64,000 nucleotides of DNA from Gerris lacustris (GCA_951217055.1 OX578276.1:139333513-139397512), one strand, 5' to 3'. Shown: positions 48,780 to 60,349, counted from the first letter of the stretch. Translations and numbers: made by a program. The notes: generated from the letters alone by a model not told the origin.

Positions 48780-50585
48780 GCGACAGGATGTGTTTTTAAT
48801 GAAATAGGAGGACACCCTGGATACAAATAAACATTTGGTTTAGTTTTTGTATTAATTTATCTTTAGGCTATATCTCCTTAAAAATTTCGTTTTTCGTATC
48901 GCCCCTCTATTCTATTAACAATTCAACAAAAAAAAATCAGTTATGACTTCTTAGTCAAAAATAAATAAAATACTGTTTTTAAGGAATTTTTTCATTCGTC
49001 GCATATTTTGTAAAAAAAAATCACCCTCTCTACTTCATATTCATATCAAGAAACGTCGAAGTTTCATTGTGTTTGGGCGATAAAAAATGCATTTAAAAGC
49101 GTTTGTTTTATGTCAATATAATTAACGGTTAAAAAGTTACAGCTATAATAAACTTTTAATGGCAGCCATCTTGAAATTGCTGAGCGAATTATGCTGGTTA
49201 ACGAACTTCTCCGATGTTAAATTGCCTATGGACCCTTTGAGTGTACGAACTGAAAACACATACTTCGCAACTTTATTTTTGTATTTCTTACTACTTTTTT
49301 TTATTCTTTATAGTTCTTTTTATTTGTTTACTTTATTCTTATTAGCTCCTACTTCTTTGCTTTTTCTTGCTACGATATTATTTTTATCTTTTTTTATGTA
49401 CCACATGTTAGCGCACACCACAGTAATAAAAATTAATAGATTTCGTTGAATCAGACAGGAAAATAGCTATGCCCGATTTTGGTTGTCGCATTGTATGAAA
49501 GGAAAAAAGTATCCATCAATTTTGAAATTCTGATCAACGTTCAGACAAAACTATGATTTTATATAATGATGAGATCTACAAGCATGTAAATGTAAGGCCT
49601 GATGGTCCACATACTACCTTGCATAACTGCATATTCTCCTATCAAAAAAAAGGGAGAGGCAGAAAAAAGCTAGCAATGAAATTTTAAAAAGTAGGGGGGA
49701 AAAAATCAAAGAATTTTTAAACTTCTTCACGCTGAAGCAAAATACAATAAATAAAGCGTCACGGAAAAATAGATAAAAGGGACCAATAAAAAAAAAAAAA
49801 ATGCATGAGAGAATTCAAATGGAAGAACAGAAGGCGCCTATGTCAATATACAGCAAATTGTGTGACCCTCAAAAAGCTAAGCAAACAGCATTAGGACAGA
49901 AAAAAAGTTCAAAGGATCAAAGAGAAAAAAAAAAAAATATATATATTTTACAAGAAAACAAAATTCCGTGGATTGAAAAAGAACTTTTATTTAGAGCTTC
50001 AGGGAATAAATTGACTTTGGGCTTAAACTAAGATAACTAGTAGCTGCTTGGCTCATTCGTGAAAAAATTAGAAGTTACTTATCAACAGTTATTGACAATG
50101 TAATGAAAAGAATGCTTCATTTTGAATGAAGAAGTTATTTTTTCAAGCCGTTTGCAAATTATCACCAAATTTTCCAAGATTTATCACCAGTTAATTCCGT
50201 TAGCTGGTAATTTTTTCTTCTTATGCAAGTATATAAATGGATTCTTCGCAGCCATTTGATTTAATATACCGATAATCGATGCAGTAATTATTATGAATTG
50301 GAAGAAGTATTTATAATCTAACATGAACAGAGCTGTTTGATTTACTCGTATTACCTAGAATTTTATAATATTATTCTAAAGCAGGTTGTGATTTTATACA
50401 GGGATAAAGTTTTCAAAATAGAGTTCTATCTCGATTAAATATTATTCCTAAAAACCTTTCAACATTTCCATTAACAGATATAACGCTCAACATTAGGACT
50501 AAGTGCACACTAAGACACAAAGACTTAAAATCCTACTATAGAGCGCCAAAATGGAGGCTACGTACAGCCATTTTCGTATAACAAT
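48780..50585. other. No gene seen
   Basis: GGCAGCCATCTTGAAATTGC at about 49160 resembles the CCGCCAT array. Open frames at 49159-49449 (Phe/Leu-rich) and 49801-50031 (Lys/Gln-rich, 76 codons) have no domain I recognise. Confidence 0.4.
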
Positions 50586-50589
50586 TTTT

Positions 50590-51440
50590 TTTATGTAAAA
50601 CTTCAAAATAAGTAACTATATTGACTTATATTCCTCTTCCTCGATTTATTCTGTTAAAGCAGGTGTACCCCAAGGAAGCATCCTTGGTCCAATCCTATAT
50701 TCCATATACACTTCTGATATTCCTGAACATCCTGACACCACACTCGCATCTTTTGCCGATGATAAATGTATTATAGCGTCTCATAAATCATCCAGAACTG
50801 CTTCCGACCATGTACAATGTACAACAACATCTTTCACTCCTAGAGACATATCTAAACAAATGGAGGATTAAAATTAACGAGAATAAAAGTATCCATGTAT
50901 CATTCAGTTTAAGACACGGCAACTGCGAACCTGTATTCCTAAACCAAACTCCTATTCCTCACTCTAGCACTGTCCGCTACCTCGGGTTACACCTGGATCG
51001 GCGTCTAACATGGGCACTGGGCACACCACACAAAACTCAAACGACAAGACTGAAACAGACGTTACAAACTTTTATACAGACTCCTACACCATACATCGAA
51101 ACTCAACATGCATAACAAATTACTCATTTATAACACAATAATTAAGCCTATATGGTCATACGGCATTGAACTATGGGGTTTCATCAAGCGTTCCAACTCC
51201 TATCGTACCCAAACCATCCAATCTAAAATCCTAAGTAGAATAACCAATGCTCCTTTCTATGTCTCCAACCTTATCCTCCACAGAGACCTTAAAGTCCTAT
51301 TTATTCGTGACCTAATCTCCTCCCGATACAAAAGCTTTCTAATACTTTAGTCCAAAATCTATCATCTCCATCCATTCCACAAAACCCTCCTCGACGCCTA
51401 AAGAGGCAGGTAGTGGCCGCGTGACTTATTAAACAACTAA
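50590..51440 (+). pseudogene. Jockey-clade reverse transcriptase, C-terminal half, two frameshifts
   Basis: Frame one (50590 to about 50815) reads VKAGVPQGSILGPILYS and FADDKCIIASHKSSRTASDH. The catalytic YADD is FADD here (50752-50763). Frame two (about 50812-51060) reads HLSLLETYLNKWRIKINENK, then TVRYLGLHLDRRLTW. Frame three (about 51100-51350) reads NKLLIYNTIIKPIWSYGIEL, then QSKILSRITNAPFYVSN. A final piece near 51393-51440 gives RLKRQ and WPRDLLNN, the usual jockey C-terminus. The two Asp of the active site are present, but the frameshifts and 5' truncation make it non-functional. Confidence 0.85.
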
Positions 51441-51627
51441 CATGTAATTCAATAAGTAAAAAAAAACAAAAAAAAAACTCAAGTTATTAAATATTTTGAG
51501 TACTATCGATGGATAACTTCTCATCTCATGTCACATCACAAGTCAATGTAAAAATTCTGAACATATCTGTATTGCTTATAACATGTACTAATGTGGTCGC
51601 AATAATCTAATAAACGAAAAAAAAAAA
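50590..51627 (+). mobile_element. Jockey-type LINE, 3' portion
   Basis: 5'-truncated non-LTR element: reverse transcriptase palm, thumb and C-terminus, then about 190 bp of 3' UTR, an AATAAA at 51609-51614 and a poly(A) run at 51617-51627. 5' truncation with a poly(A) tail is the usual outcome of target-primed insertion. I could not define a target duplication. The ATTTTGAGTACTATCGATGG stretch belongs to the 3' UTR. Confidence 0.8.
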
Positions 51628-52587
51628 GTAACTATTTTAATAACTAAACTATTTTTAAAATTTAAAAAAAATTCTGACTTGTCAAATACGTAGCACAAAG
51701 AGGCTAACATTACATGCAGTGTCTTATACAATTTTGTATCCTCGTGCTGCCACACTAAAATTAAAAACTAAAATTTATTGATTTGTTTAATAAGTTTATG
51801 CTGCATATTTGCCGAGTCTGAAAATGTTTTGAAATTAAAACATGTAGATTAATATGGAAAAGAAAATGTTTGTGTTTGTGAGGGACAAAGAATAGAGAGG
51901 GGGGACAGACACGTCATTTACTTGTATACTGGATAAATCAGACCTAGTAGAACTTACTTGGACGAGGGAAACTTGGCTTCACCTATGATCTCACAAATTT
52001 TTACGCGAGACTTGGCTAATTTTTTTACATAAGTGTTTTTGTCGGGATTTCACTTCTTTTTGTAAGTATATAATAGAAAGATAATGAAAGATATTAGGAA
52101 ATAAAGAGTAGTAGTAATAATAAGAATTGTTTAGAAGAAAGGGTTTGAAACACAAAGACAAGGTATGGAACGCGGTGGGTGTTCAAATTGAACTAAATAA
52201 TTATCTCGAACAATACTGTCAAATCAGTGTCAACCTCACTTATTCCAATGTAAAATTCTATAAATGAGAGTAAAATAATTCTTTAGTTTTTGCTTTCTCT
52301 ACTAGGTAGCGCAAGTTATATTTTTTTATTAATTTTGAATAGGCGGATTTTCTAAAACCTTTTAGAAGGGCAAAGAAACAGATTTTTTAATGTTTCCTTT
52401 ATTTGTTACATTAAACTCTACCTATAAACTAAATTTCAAGTTTCTAGGATTGCTAGAAGTGGCTTTAAATTATGATGAGTCAGTGACAAAATAACAAAAC
52501 TTTAGGTTCATATATCTAATAAACCAATATAGGTAGAGGTGTGAAATTTATATTTCTGGTTCAGTCTGTAATGAACTCTAACGTAAT
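51628..52587. other. No gene seen
   Basis: AT-rich, without repeats shared with the rest of the window. Confidence 0.35.
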
Positions 52588-53026
52588 AGTACATTACGCG
52601 TCGAGTGCGGAATGTACTATAGATTTAAATAATAAATACAGAAAAAAATAAACTTGCTGTATGTAAGTTCGTATCTCTTCTCTTGAAAAAGATGGCATTA
52701 ATCTTGAGTAGTATTTTTCGAGTATTATTCTCTACATTTTCGTCAAAGCCACTTGATTCATTCATTGTTTTTCACTAAAAACTCGATATTAACAGTTACT
52801 TTAATAAAAGAATAGCAAATTAGTTTTGTTAAATGTAAACCAACTCGCTAATCGTGCGTAAAGCTGAAGAATTCCTCTTCTTTACCACGCTAGCGTGGTA
52901 AAGAAGAGGATTTGTTCAGAACTATGAGACGCGCATGCGCAATGAATACAAGTACGTAAATAACCACTTTCTACGCATCTAAACAGAGATATAATGTTTA
53001 TATTTCGTATCAATCGTAGATAAAAT
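52588..53026 (-). mobile_element. Crypton-like short element, copy 2
   Basis: In reverse complement it runs from TTTATCTACGATTGATACG (53026) to CGACGCGTAATGTACTATT (52588). It keeps GCGCATGCGC (52931-52940), the perfect 38-nt palindrome 52873-52910 and the ORF start (MNESSGFDENVENN). An internal deletion shifts the ORF frame, and the segment after TATTATTTAAATCT is shortened relative to copies 1 and 3. Confidence 0.75.
52873..52910. repeat. Perfect 38-nt palindrome in Crypton-like copy 2
   Basis: The left half TCCTCTTCTTTACCACGCT is the exact reverse complement of the right half. There is no loop; the centre is CTAG. Confidence 0.95.
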
Positions 53027-53029
53027 TAA

Positions 53030-55500
53030 TTTTACATATCAAGTCTCATTAATAAGATTATAGAGGGGGGACCAAAATGCCTTGAAATGGTTCCAGCAAA
53101 GGATGGTAAGGCTGTGCTCGACTTGGCCGGGGCACTGCCATGCCCTTGATTTAGTTTTTTTTTTTAAACAATTAATTAATTTAAATTACTCATTCCGTAT
53201 CAAAGCACAGAATCCGGATATTAATTACTATAAAATAATGTGTCATCATTTACACTTGACAATTTTTGATATTTTGAAATACAATGGATGGACATTAAAA
53301 TCATTGTTTTATAAACCAGGTAAAGAAATTGGGTTCAATAGAATTCCTTACCATTCCATCTATTTCCCCAACTGATCGGGGATATGAACAGTAAACAATA
53401 GTCAACAATAGAACCGTTCTTTTTTACACCCAGTTCCCATCTGTATATTCTCTGACAAATAGGGATTATTCCTGCGATTCGTTGTTTTAATCGTCGTTAA
53501 AACAAACGGTTGAATTGACAACAGATTTAGACGAGAATAAATCTGATTTCGAAATAACAGTGCCGGCTTTAAATTACTGGCTCTGTAAAGGCGTACAAGT
53601 CTACTACATCTAGTTTTTGATATCGGTGGATTCATTGTCAAAGTAAAAACAAAACACTACAGCCTAGCCAGAAAAGACAATAAATCATGGGAAAAGACAG
53701 CAGAGTCGAGGGAACAGGTCCTACATTTCCTAGAAGGACAGGTTTAGAAGGACAAACCTTTGCTCTGACCGAGCTTGTATTTAGCCCTCCCCCCGTCAGC
53801 GAATTATTCTCCTTCCAATGGCTTTCGGTTTCTATCTCTCTAAATTTCTTTTATCAATTTTTTCCTAAACAAAAACCAAATACTAAGATACTAAGTCGAT
53901 TCTCGCCTGTTGCCTTTTCCTCAACCCCGCAAATAGTTTTTGCAAACAACTTTTCTTCTCCAAATAATAACTAACTTACGGAGACATACAGAAAATATTA
54001 GATAAAAGAAAAAAACGGTTTTACCTTTAATTTTCCAGAGATCTGGTTTTTATCGAGAGGGATTGCAAGGTAATCTATTTAAAAGATTTAATGGGTTTCG
54101 GCGTCTAGACCGAGTTTAAAAACAGCTGAGATATGATCTCTTTCCTGTAGAAATTGAATAGTAGAGCTTATTTCACCCACCATTCAATATCTCATGACAA
54201 GGGCTGCTGAATTTTATACAAAAACTGGTATCGGTTAATCTTCCTCTACTGTAGTTAAGGGCTATGATCCGCTTAAAAAAAGCACTGAGAAAAAAAACCT
54301 CTTAATTTTTTCATTTTCCATTCTGCATTAAGCTGCATGAATAAATTACAAAGAGGGTCCTAAATGCAATGCGGTACAGTTTTTATCGCTGCAAGGGATT
54401 TCTTTCTTTTAATTCATATTTATATAATAAAAATTAACTAATTCGAATTCAAGAGGAATAAGAGTTAACCTGCGAGTGTTCTATACTTCGTTAATTCAAA
54501 AATTCAATTTCCGGTGTTTTGCGTATCGTCCTCGCGGTTGGAATTATTCGTCAAGGGGGACAGGTTGTGTATTGGAATCGACGTGGAACTATCTGATCAA
54601 ATATTCATAAAGCGGGGCAACACTGCCGGTGTAAAGGGGCGCGGGTGAGAACCAATCCATTATATCGCTTCACAATTCACGGCCCTCCCGTGTATTAGAT
54701 ACAGATAGTGTTCGATCTTACCTCCATGTACGTTGATGTATTCGATATATCGATCCCTGTTTCCTACACTTTGATCCACTTGTTTGTCAGTCTCACCAAA
54801 TCACTTGCTATAATCTATTACCAATATTGGCACCGGTCGACCCTTATTTTTTTTGCGTGGATATAGTGACTGACATGTCCTTCGTCTTATAGTCATATAT
54901 ATGCTTTAAATTTAAATATCAGTAGTTATAAAAATGCAATAGCCATTAATTACAACTGCAATTTTACCGCAATATAACTAAGCACATTCTTGTAACCATG
55001 TTGTGTGTTAAAATTCAATTAATTATTCGTCGACAGAAACTCCCAGGTATTAAAGCTGTAACTTTAAAACGAATTGCCACTAATAAAATGTAAATAAACC
55101 AACCTGTATGAATACATTTATGATATTTATTTATGTGAGTTTAACTTATAAACACATTTTCAACAGACTAAACCTGAAACCAAGGTGTTATCACCGACAA
55201 ATCTGTTGAGCTTGAATATCAGAGAGGGCAGACATGATCACACCGAGATGGCCAGATACCCCACCCTATAACAACCTAATGATGTCTTAATTAGGACTTT
55301 AAAACTTACATAGTAAACATTAAATTAATTAATTGTTAGTAACTTTTTTCAAACGCATTAGGTTATTAGTTTCAATTTTAACAGCAGCATTTAACCTAAA
55401 AATAAATAGTCTTTTGAAATAGCCACGGAAAGCTCATGAAAGAGAGACTCGAATATTTTAACAAAGAATATAGTCATTCAAAAATTACGAGAAATAAATA
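53030..55500. other. No gene; less AT-rich patch at 54480-54740
   Basis: Open frames at 53082-53375 (97 codons) and 53687-53974 (95 codons) have no domain I recognise. The patch 54480-54740 (TATCGTCCTCGCGGTTGG and onward) is compositionally distinct and unique here; its role is unknown. Confidence 0.4.
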
Positions 55501-55504
55501 ATCT

Positions 55505-56253
55505 AATAAACAGGTCAAGTGTGTGCTAGTCAGCACACAGCGAGGGTCCGTATGCCACCACACTGTATTGTATAGTTTAAGTAGTACCCTATTTATGGTG
55601 TTTTTTAAAATGCTAAAAAGCTTACTTTGAACTATCCTATGGGTCTGATATTCTCAAAACACATAAACAAACTTCCAATAAAGTATTTGTTTGCCACTGA
55701 ACCGGACTACAACAATATAAATACATCGAAAAGACCATAATTATAAAAAAAAACAAAAAAAAAAAAACGTATTTTGTCAATAAAAAATAAAATAATATGT
55801 TTTTAGAAATTTCCAAAAAGTGGTATCTTTACTTTTGGTCGAAGAATGTTCAGGATTTTTTTTAGATTTTTTGTACTTCACATAAGCGAGATAGAAGGGC
55901 GGACACGTTTCACACCCGCTTCAACTCGCCTATGCTCGCCCTATCAAAGTTATTACCAAAGAATTATATATTTTTGTAATCAGCTCGACGTACCCTTTCA
56001 TATGATACATGATACCCCTCACGGTGTCGAAAAAAAATTAAAAAATTGTAACCCTTAAGTTTTTTTACCCTAATTTTTTTTAAGTCGCTATATTTTTAAC
56101 ATATTTGTGGGTAGGTACAAGGCACACACGACACACATGCCAAATTTCAAAGTGATCGGACGAAAGGTGTAACCGTGAGAGCAGGCGACCGGACGGACGA
56201 ACAGACACACGCAGGAAAATATAAGGGTCCTTGGTTTTGCCTACGGATCCTAA
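55505..56253 (+). repeat. Dispersed repeat family H, copy 3 (most complete)
   Basis: It starts AACAGGTCAAG with the hairpin TGTGTGCT-AGTC-AGCACACA (55520-55539), then GGGTCCGTATGCC, and ends GCCTACGGATCC at about 56253. GGGTCCGTAGGC and its inverse GCCTACGGAYCC thus bound the body, with the hairpin lying outside. CTAATA occurs on both sides (55503, 56253) and may be a target duplication. It carries ATGCCAAATTTCAAAGTGAT and a CAGACACACG block near the far end. Confidence 0.75.
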
Positions 56254-58090
56254 TATCAAATTAATTAAAATAATTACTTATTTTAGGTTTTTATTAAATT
56301 TTCCGGGTAGAATTTGTATGAGTTGAATGGCATTACTTTAAGGACAGACGGGTATTACCCCATATTTACACACTAATCTTTCATTAAATGCGTTTTATTT
56401 TACACACGCTTTAGAATCAATAGAACCTGTGATCATTTTGAATGATCAAAAATATAACTTGCAAGGGTTCAGATGGGTCGATGCAAGATTTCCTGAATAC
56501 GTAAAATATATGTATCCAATAGTTCTCTACATAAAGGTATCGAAGGTCAATATCTCAACCAACTAACTAATTTAAAGTGATTCTTAAGACCAAGATGCTA
56601 CATAGAACTTTTAGAAAACAAAAATATTAATAAAGTTCCAAAAATATCGGGTGAAATTAAATCTTTTCGACAAATTTTAAGAGCATGTATAATCATTACT
56701 TGCTGAAGGTATCACACCGTATGTTGGCTAACTAGTTAAGTAAGTATTATATAGAAAGTTCCATTCGTACTGTAATATAAGTAAACTGATTAATCATTAG
56801 CATTAGTCTTTTAGATAAACCTTAAAATGATTTTCGAGCATTTTTCGTATTTACTGGTTATAGGGGAGACTGCAACCCCTTCATTGGTCCGATGTCCTTA
56901 GCCCAACGGTGTCAACGCCACCATGGATTTCTAATGGTTTAAATCCTCCTCCCATTCCTAGGCCGACCAAGATTTCTCCTGCCTCTTGGGTGTCCATAGA
57001 ACAGCTTTCGAGGGCCTCTCTCTCCAATGTCATCATCCTCCCTACTTTCTACTTTTATCTTAAATGAACGCTTTTACGATAAATATATCATTCACGAAAG
57101 CAAGACATTGCACCCTTCTATATTGCATATCGTACCTCTACCGCTAATTTGTTCAGTGCTTTTATCGGACCAAACGAAAAAGAATCGTAGACACCACCTC
57201 TAACTTCATCAAAGGCATAAGACATTTTTGTGATAAATTCTAATTTGCATATTATTTTTGTAATGAAATTTTAACAAAAAAAAAATTCTCGACCATCTTC
57301 ATTACTCATTCTCCGAAAGAGAAGAATAATTAAAATCGAAAACGCACTTATATTGATACATGATTTTTATATCTGTTTATTGGATCAATGGATTATAAAA
57401 AGGGTTCGTTATATCTCCTAAACTGTTACTCTGTTTTAGTAACACGCTTTCAATTTAACAGCAAAGCTGTGTAAGAGATAGTTTTGCTAAAAACTCTGCC
57501 ACTCATATATCATCTCTCAAAATGAGGAGGTCGGGAACGGGGATAGGGGCCCTGATGCAGAGCCCTAGTTAAAATTCATACTAAGAGCTTTGTAGTCGAG
57601 CAAGGTTAAATCTGTTGAACGAGCAGCCTAGGCAAGGGTTACCAACCTTTGACATAAAGCAACCAAGCCTTCCTCCTAAACAACTTTCTCACTCTCATAC
57701 TTTAAAATAAAGCTTTTCTCTCATATTTTGTTTTTAAAATAAATCACTAAATTATTTTTAAAAACTCATAATAGTTCCTTTTTTTATATGCAGTAATAAG
57801 GTTAGTTTAATTGATAAAAATGATGACTAAAGAATATGGGTCTTAATTCGGAAGGTAATTTCATAAGAGTAATTTTATCGATGGTTCCTCACATTTTAAG
57901 CACACGAATCTTTTGAAAAAAAAAAATATATTAACGAATGGCGTCACTATTCCGGACGGCATGTAGTTCGATCAGGATCGACACTGTCGGATCTGATAAG
58001 CTTGTAACAGCTAGGCTTGGACTTACAGTTTTATGTAGAGATAAAAAGAAACTATTATATATTACTAGTATATATTATGATCTGTAATAA
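56254..58090. other. No gene seen
   Basis: 56870-57230 is less AT-rich (AACGCCACCATGGATTTC, CTCTCTCCAATGTCATCATC) and could be a decayed coding remnant, but I could not match it. The rest is AT-rich. Confidence 0.4.
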
Positions 58091-58114
58091 CTGGATATAA
58101 GATGTAAAGAAAAT

Positions 58115-58500
58115 TTGTGTATTTTACTGTGGGGAAAATCTAAAAAAAACTGTATTTTAATACGAGATTTCAACTCGAGAGTTGGAAGTCTTCAAAACTT
58201 TCCAGAAAGTATAATAGCGGAAAACGCATCAGAGTTTCAAAGAACCAAAGTTGAAAATATGAATAACGAAGGAAAAAACATAAAAATTAACTTACTGGAA
58301 ATATTTAAATGTAATAGCATTAATAACTTCAATAAAAATATAGTGTTCACATCTGAAGATATAATGAAAATAAAAAAAGGTATGAACATAAAGTTCTATA
58401 AAACCGCTTTTATCTCTAGAAAATCAAAATGCAGTTGATTTTATCATTAATATAATTAAAGAATCGTCTCAAGCTGGAAATTTAAGGTCTAAAAACGGAC
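58115..58500 (+). pseudogene. LINE endonuclease (APE-type) fragment
   Basis: The 107-codon frame reads CILIRDFNSRVGSLQNFPES near its start. This corresponds to the GDFNxRVG block of apurinic-type endonucleases of non-LTR elements, with Arg in place of the usual Gly before DFN. The downstream part (EGKNIKINLLEIFKCNSINN) fits the segment that follows in such ORFs. The N-terminal and C-terminal catalytic blocks are missing. It lies 5' of a reverse transcriptase remnant in the same orientation, so both belong to one LINE. Confidence 0.6.
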
Positions 58501-58814
58501 GAAACAAGAGCAAAGAAGTTTGGATTGAACTGAAATTTACAGGTAGTGGAAGAAATAGTTCAAACTTCACAAATTTTCAGAAACGAAAAATCAAATCTTA
58601 ACAGAAGAAAACTCAGGCCAATAAGCATTACCATTGAAATGTAATTGTAAAGGCTCGATTGTTAATTTAAGGAATACTAAAGCCACAACGAAATTCTGGT
58701 TCAGTGGATGAGCTTAGAAAATATTTTTTTCATTGTTAAATCCGTCCATAGATTTTATTCCTATTCTATTTGCAGAAGCTTATGTGAAAAACCCTTAACT
58801 CGATGGTGTTATTA
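58501..58814 (+). other. Linker of the LINE remnant, unreadable
   Basis: Stops in all frames. Short stretches (KSKEVWIELKF) may derive from the region between endonuclease and reverse transcriptase. Confidence 0.3.
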
Positions 58815-59330
58815 AAACTAAAGGTCATTTATAAATGCAAATCGAACAAAACCCACGGACTTGACCTTGTACCTTACGAGCTTTATAAAAACGCTTCACA
58901 ATTATTTATTCACAATCTGCTCGAGCTTTACAGAATGATTTTTAACAATGTTGTAACACTCTAGCAAGTTCCACTAAATATATCATTTTCGCCTTATTAA
59001 AAAAAGAAAACCCCGAATGTCTACAGAATTATCATTGGTTACATTCATTCATTGATACCATGATTAGTCCATAAAAAGCCACAATTTAGATCAATAACAA
59101 GACAGGAGTAAAGCAAGGATGTCACATTGGTCCACTGTTATTTAGCCTGTTGCTAAAACACTTATTCGATGAGCTTGACGAGGGTTAAGCTCGTGTGTTA
59201 TCAAAATTTAAATGCTAGCCTACCGACGATATTGTTTTCATATGTTATGATATTAGAAGAGTAATTTGGAGAACTTGTCAAAAGTGGAAACAAACGGATA
59301 ATCTGTCAATGGTCATAGGCATCACTATAA
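58815..59330 (+). pseudogene. LINE reverse transcriptase fragment
   Basis: Frame pieces in order are HGLDLVPYELYKNASQLFIH and NLLELYRMIFNN (fingers), GVKQGCHIGPLLFSLLLKHL (59105-59164, the GVxQGCxLxPLLF block) and PTDDIVFICYDIRR (59220-59262, the YADD region with the two Asp kept), then CQKWKQTDNLS. Several stops and frameshifts separate them. The block set is that of a non-LTR reverse transcriptase, distinct from the jockey copy at 50.6 kb. The clade cannot be fixed. Confidence 0.75.
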
Positions 59331-59756
59331 CTTTTACTCTCAACGTTAAAATATTCAAATTATAAATTACATGCACTAACAAATACGGGTAATATCTTAT
59401 AGTCAAGTAGAGATTTTACATTTGAACTTGAACTTGAAGCACCCATTTTACTTTATCGCTCTCCAGTGTTCCGACTTACGAACATAAAGAACTTTAATCT
59501 AAACGAAGATTAAATAATCCAAATTATAATAATAATTATTTTTTAACTAACTACATGATTTAAACACTACATATCAAATATAAAAAAGTTAAAATATAAA
59601 AAGTAAAGATAAGCAATCAAAAAAAAAGAATCAAATGTGATGAGTAAGTGTTATGATGAAAAATAATAACAGCGCTTGGTCAGGTTTGCTGAATCAGGCA
59701 AAAAAAGGCAACACTGGCTATAAACAGAACAGCTGGTTTAGTTGATATTGTAAAAC
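59331..59756. other. Nothing recognised
   Basis: Possible 3' part of the LINE, ending in AT-rich sequence. No poly(A) tail identified. Confidence 0.3.
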
Positions 59757-59840
59757 CTTTTATCTACGATTGGTACGAAATATAAACATTATATCTTTGT
59801 TTAGATGCGTAGAAAGAAAATTTACGTACTTGTATTCATT

Positions 59841-59850
59841 GCGCATGCGC
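59841..59850. promoter_or_regulatory. GCGCATGCGC palindrome, NRF1/Ewg-type site
   Basis: A perfect 10-nt palindrome matching the known NRF1 (insect Ewg) core, 165 bp upstream of the ORF start. It is unchanged in copies 1 (23008-23017) and 2 (52931-52940) although the flanks have diverged, so it may be the element's promoter. Binding is inferred. Confidence 0.45.
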
Positions 59851-59867
59851 GTCTCATAGTTCTGAAT

Positions 59868-59911
59868 AATTCCTCTTCCTTACCGCACTAGTGCGGTAAA
59901 GAAGAGGAATT
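59868..59911. repeat. 44-nt palindrome in Crypton-like copy 3
   Basis: AATTCCTCTTC and its inverse frame the core CCGCACTAGTGCGG; one mismatched pair in 22. It is the same site as 52873-52910 and 23036-23080, with a different core sequence. Confidence 0.9.
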
Positions 59912-60014
59912 CACAGCTTTACGCACGATTAGTGAGTTTGTTTACATTTAACAAAACTAATTTGCTGTTCTTTTATTAAAGTAACTGTTTATATCGAGTT
60001 TTTAGTGAAAAACA

Positions 60015-60266
60015 ATGAGTGAATCAAGTGACTTTTACGAAAATGTGGAGAATAATAATTCTCCAGAAATAATTAATTCGGCAAAAAATACAACTAATGA
60101 ATTAATGCCATCTTTATCAAGAGAGAGATACGAACTTACATACAGCAAGTTTATTTGTTTCTGTATTTATTATTTAAATCTTACAATCGTAGATAAAGTA
60201 CGGTACGTAACTCGTGCGAAAACGACATTTTGCATTGCTCGTGTGGTTTTACCACCCGAGCGATAA
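60015..60266 (+). CDS. N-terminal ORF of the Crypton-like element, 83 codons
   Basis: The ATG at 60015 has a favourable AAACA context. An acidic, Asn/Glu-rich start (MSESSDFYENVENN) is followed by NELMPSLSRERYELTYSKF (about residues 28-46). The latter resembles the N-terminal helix of tyrosine-recombinase-like proteins of Crypton origin and related arthropod ORFs (LLPxKSxxxYExxYxxF). After TYSKF the similarity ends and the frame runs through the element's inverted and end sequences to the stop at 60264-60266. It is probably a truncated N-terminus left by an internal deletion. Copies 1 and 2 show related frames, with conservative changes (R/K) in copy 1. No catalytic region. Confidence 0.4.
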   Translation: MSESSDFYENVENNNSPEIINSAKNTTNELMPSLSRERYELTYSKFICFCIYYLNLTIVDKVRYVTRAKTTFCIARVVLPPER

Positions 60267-60349
60267 ATTGCTACTTTCCGCACTCGACGCGTAATTTACT
60301 ATTACATGTTGATGAACACTATTATTTTATATTTTATTTACAAATTAAA

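Larger units (their letters stand above)
59757..60306 (+). mobile_element. Crypton-like short element, copy 3 (most complete)
   Basis: About 550 bp, from CTTTTATCTACGATTGG to CGACGCGTAATTTACTATT. ATCTACGATTG at the start has its inverse CAATCGTAGAT at about 60184-60194, well before the other end. Order: GCGCATGCGC, 44-nt palindrome, TTTACGCACGATTAG, ORF of 83 codons, inverse of the start, then a CTCGTGCGAAAAC to CCGCACTCGACG end shared with copies 1 and 2. The Crypton label rests only on the ORF's N-terminal look. Confidence 0.65.
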
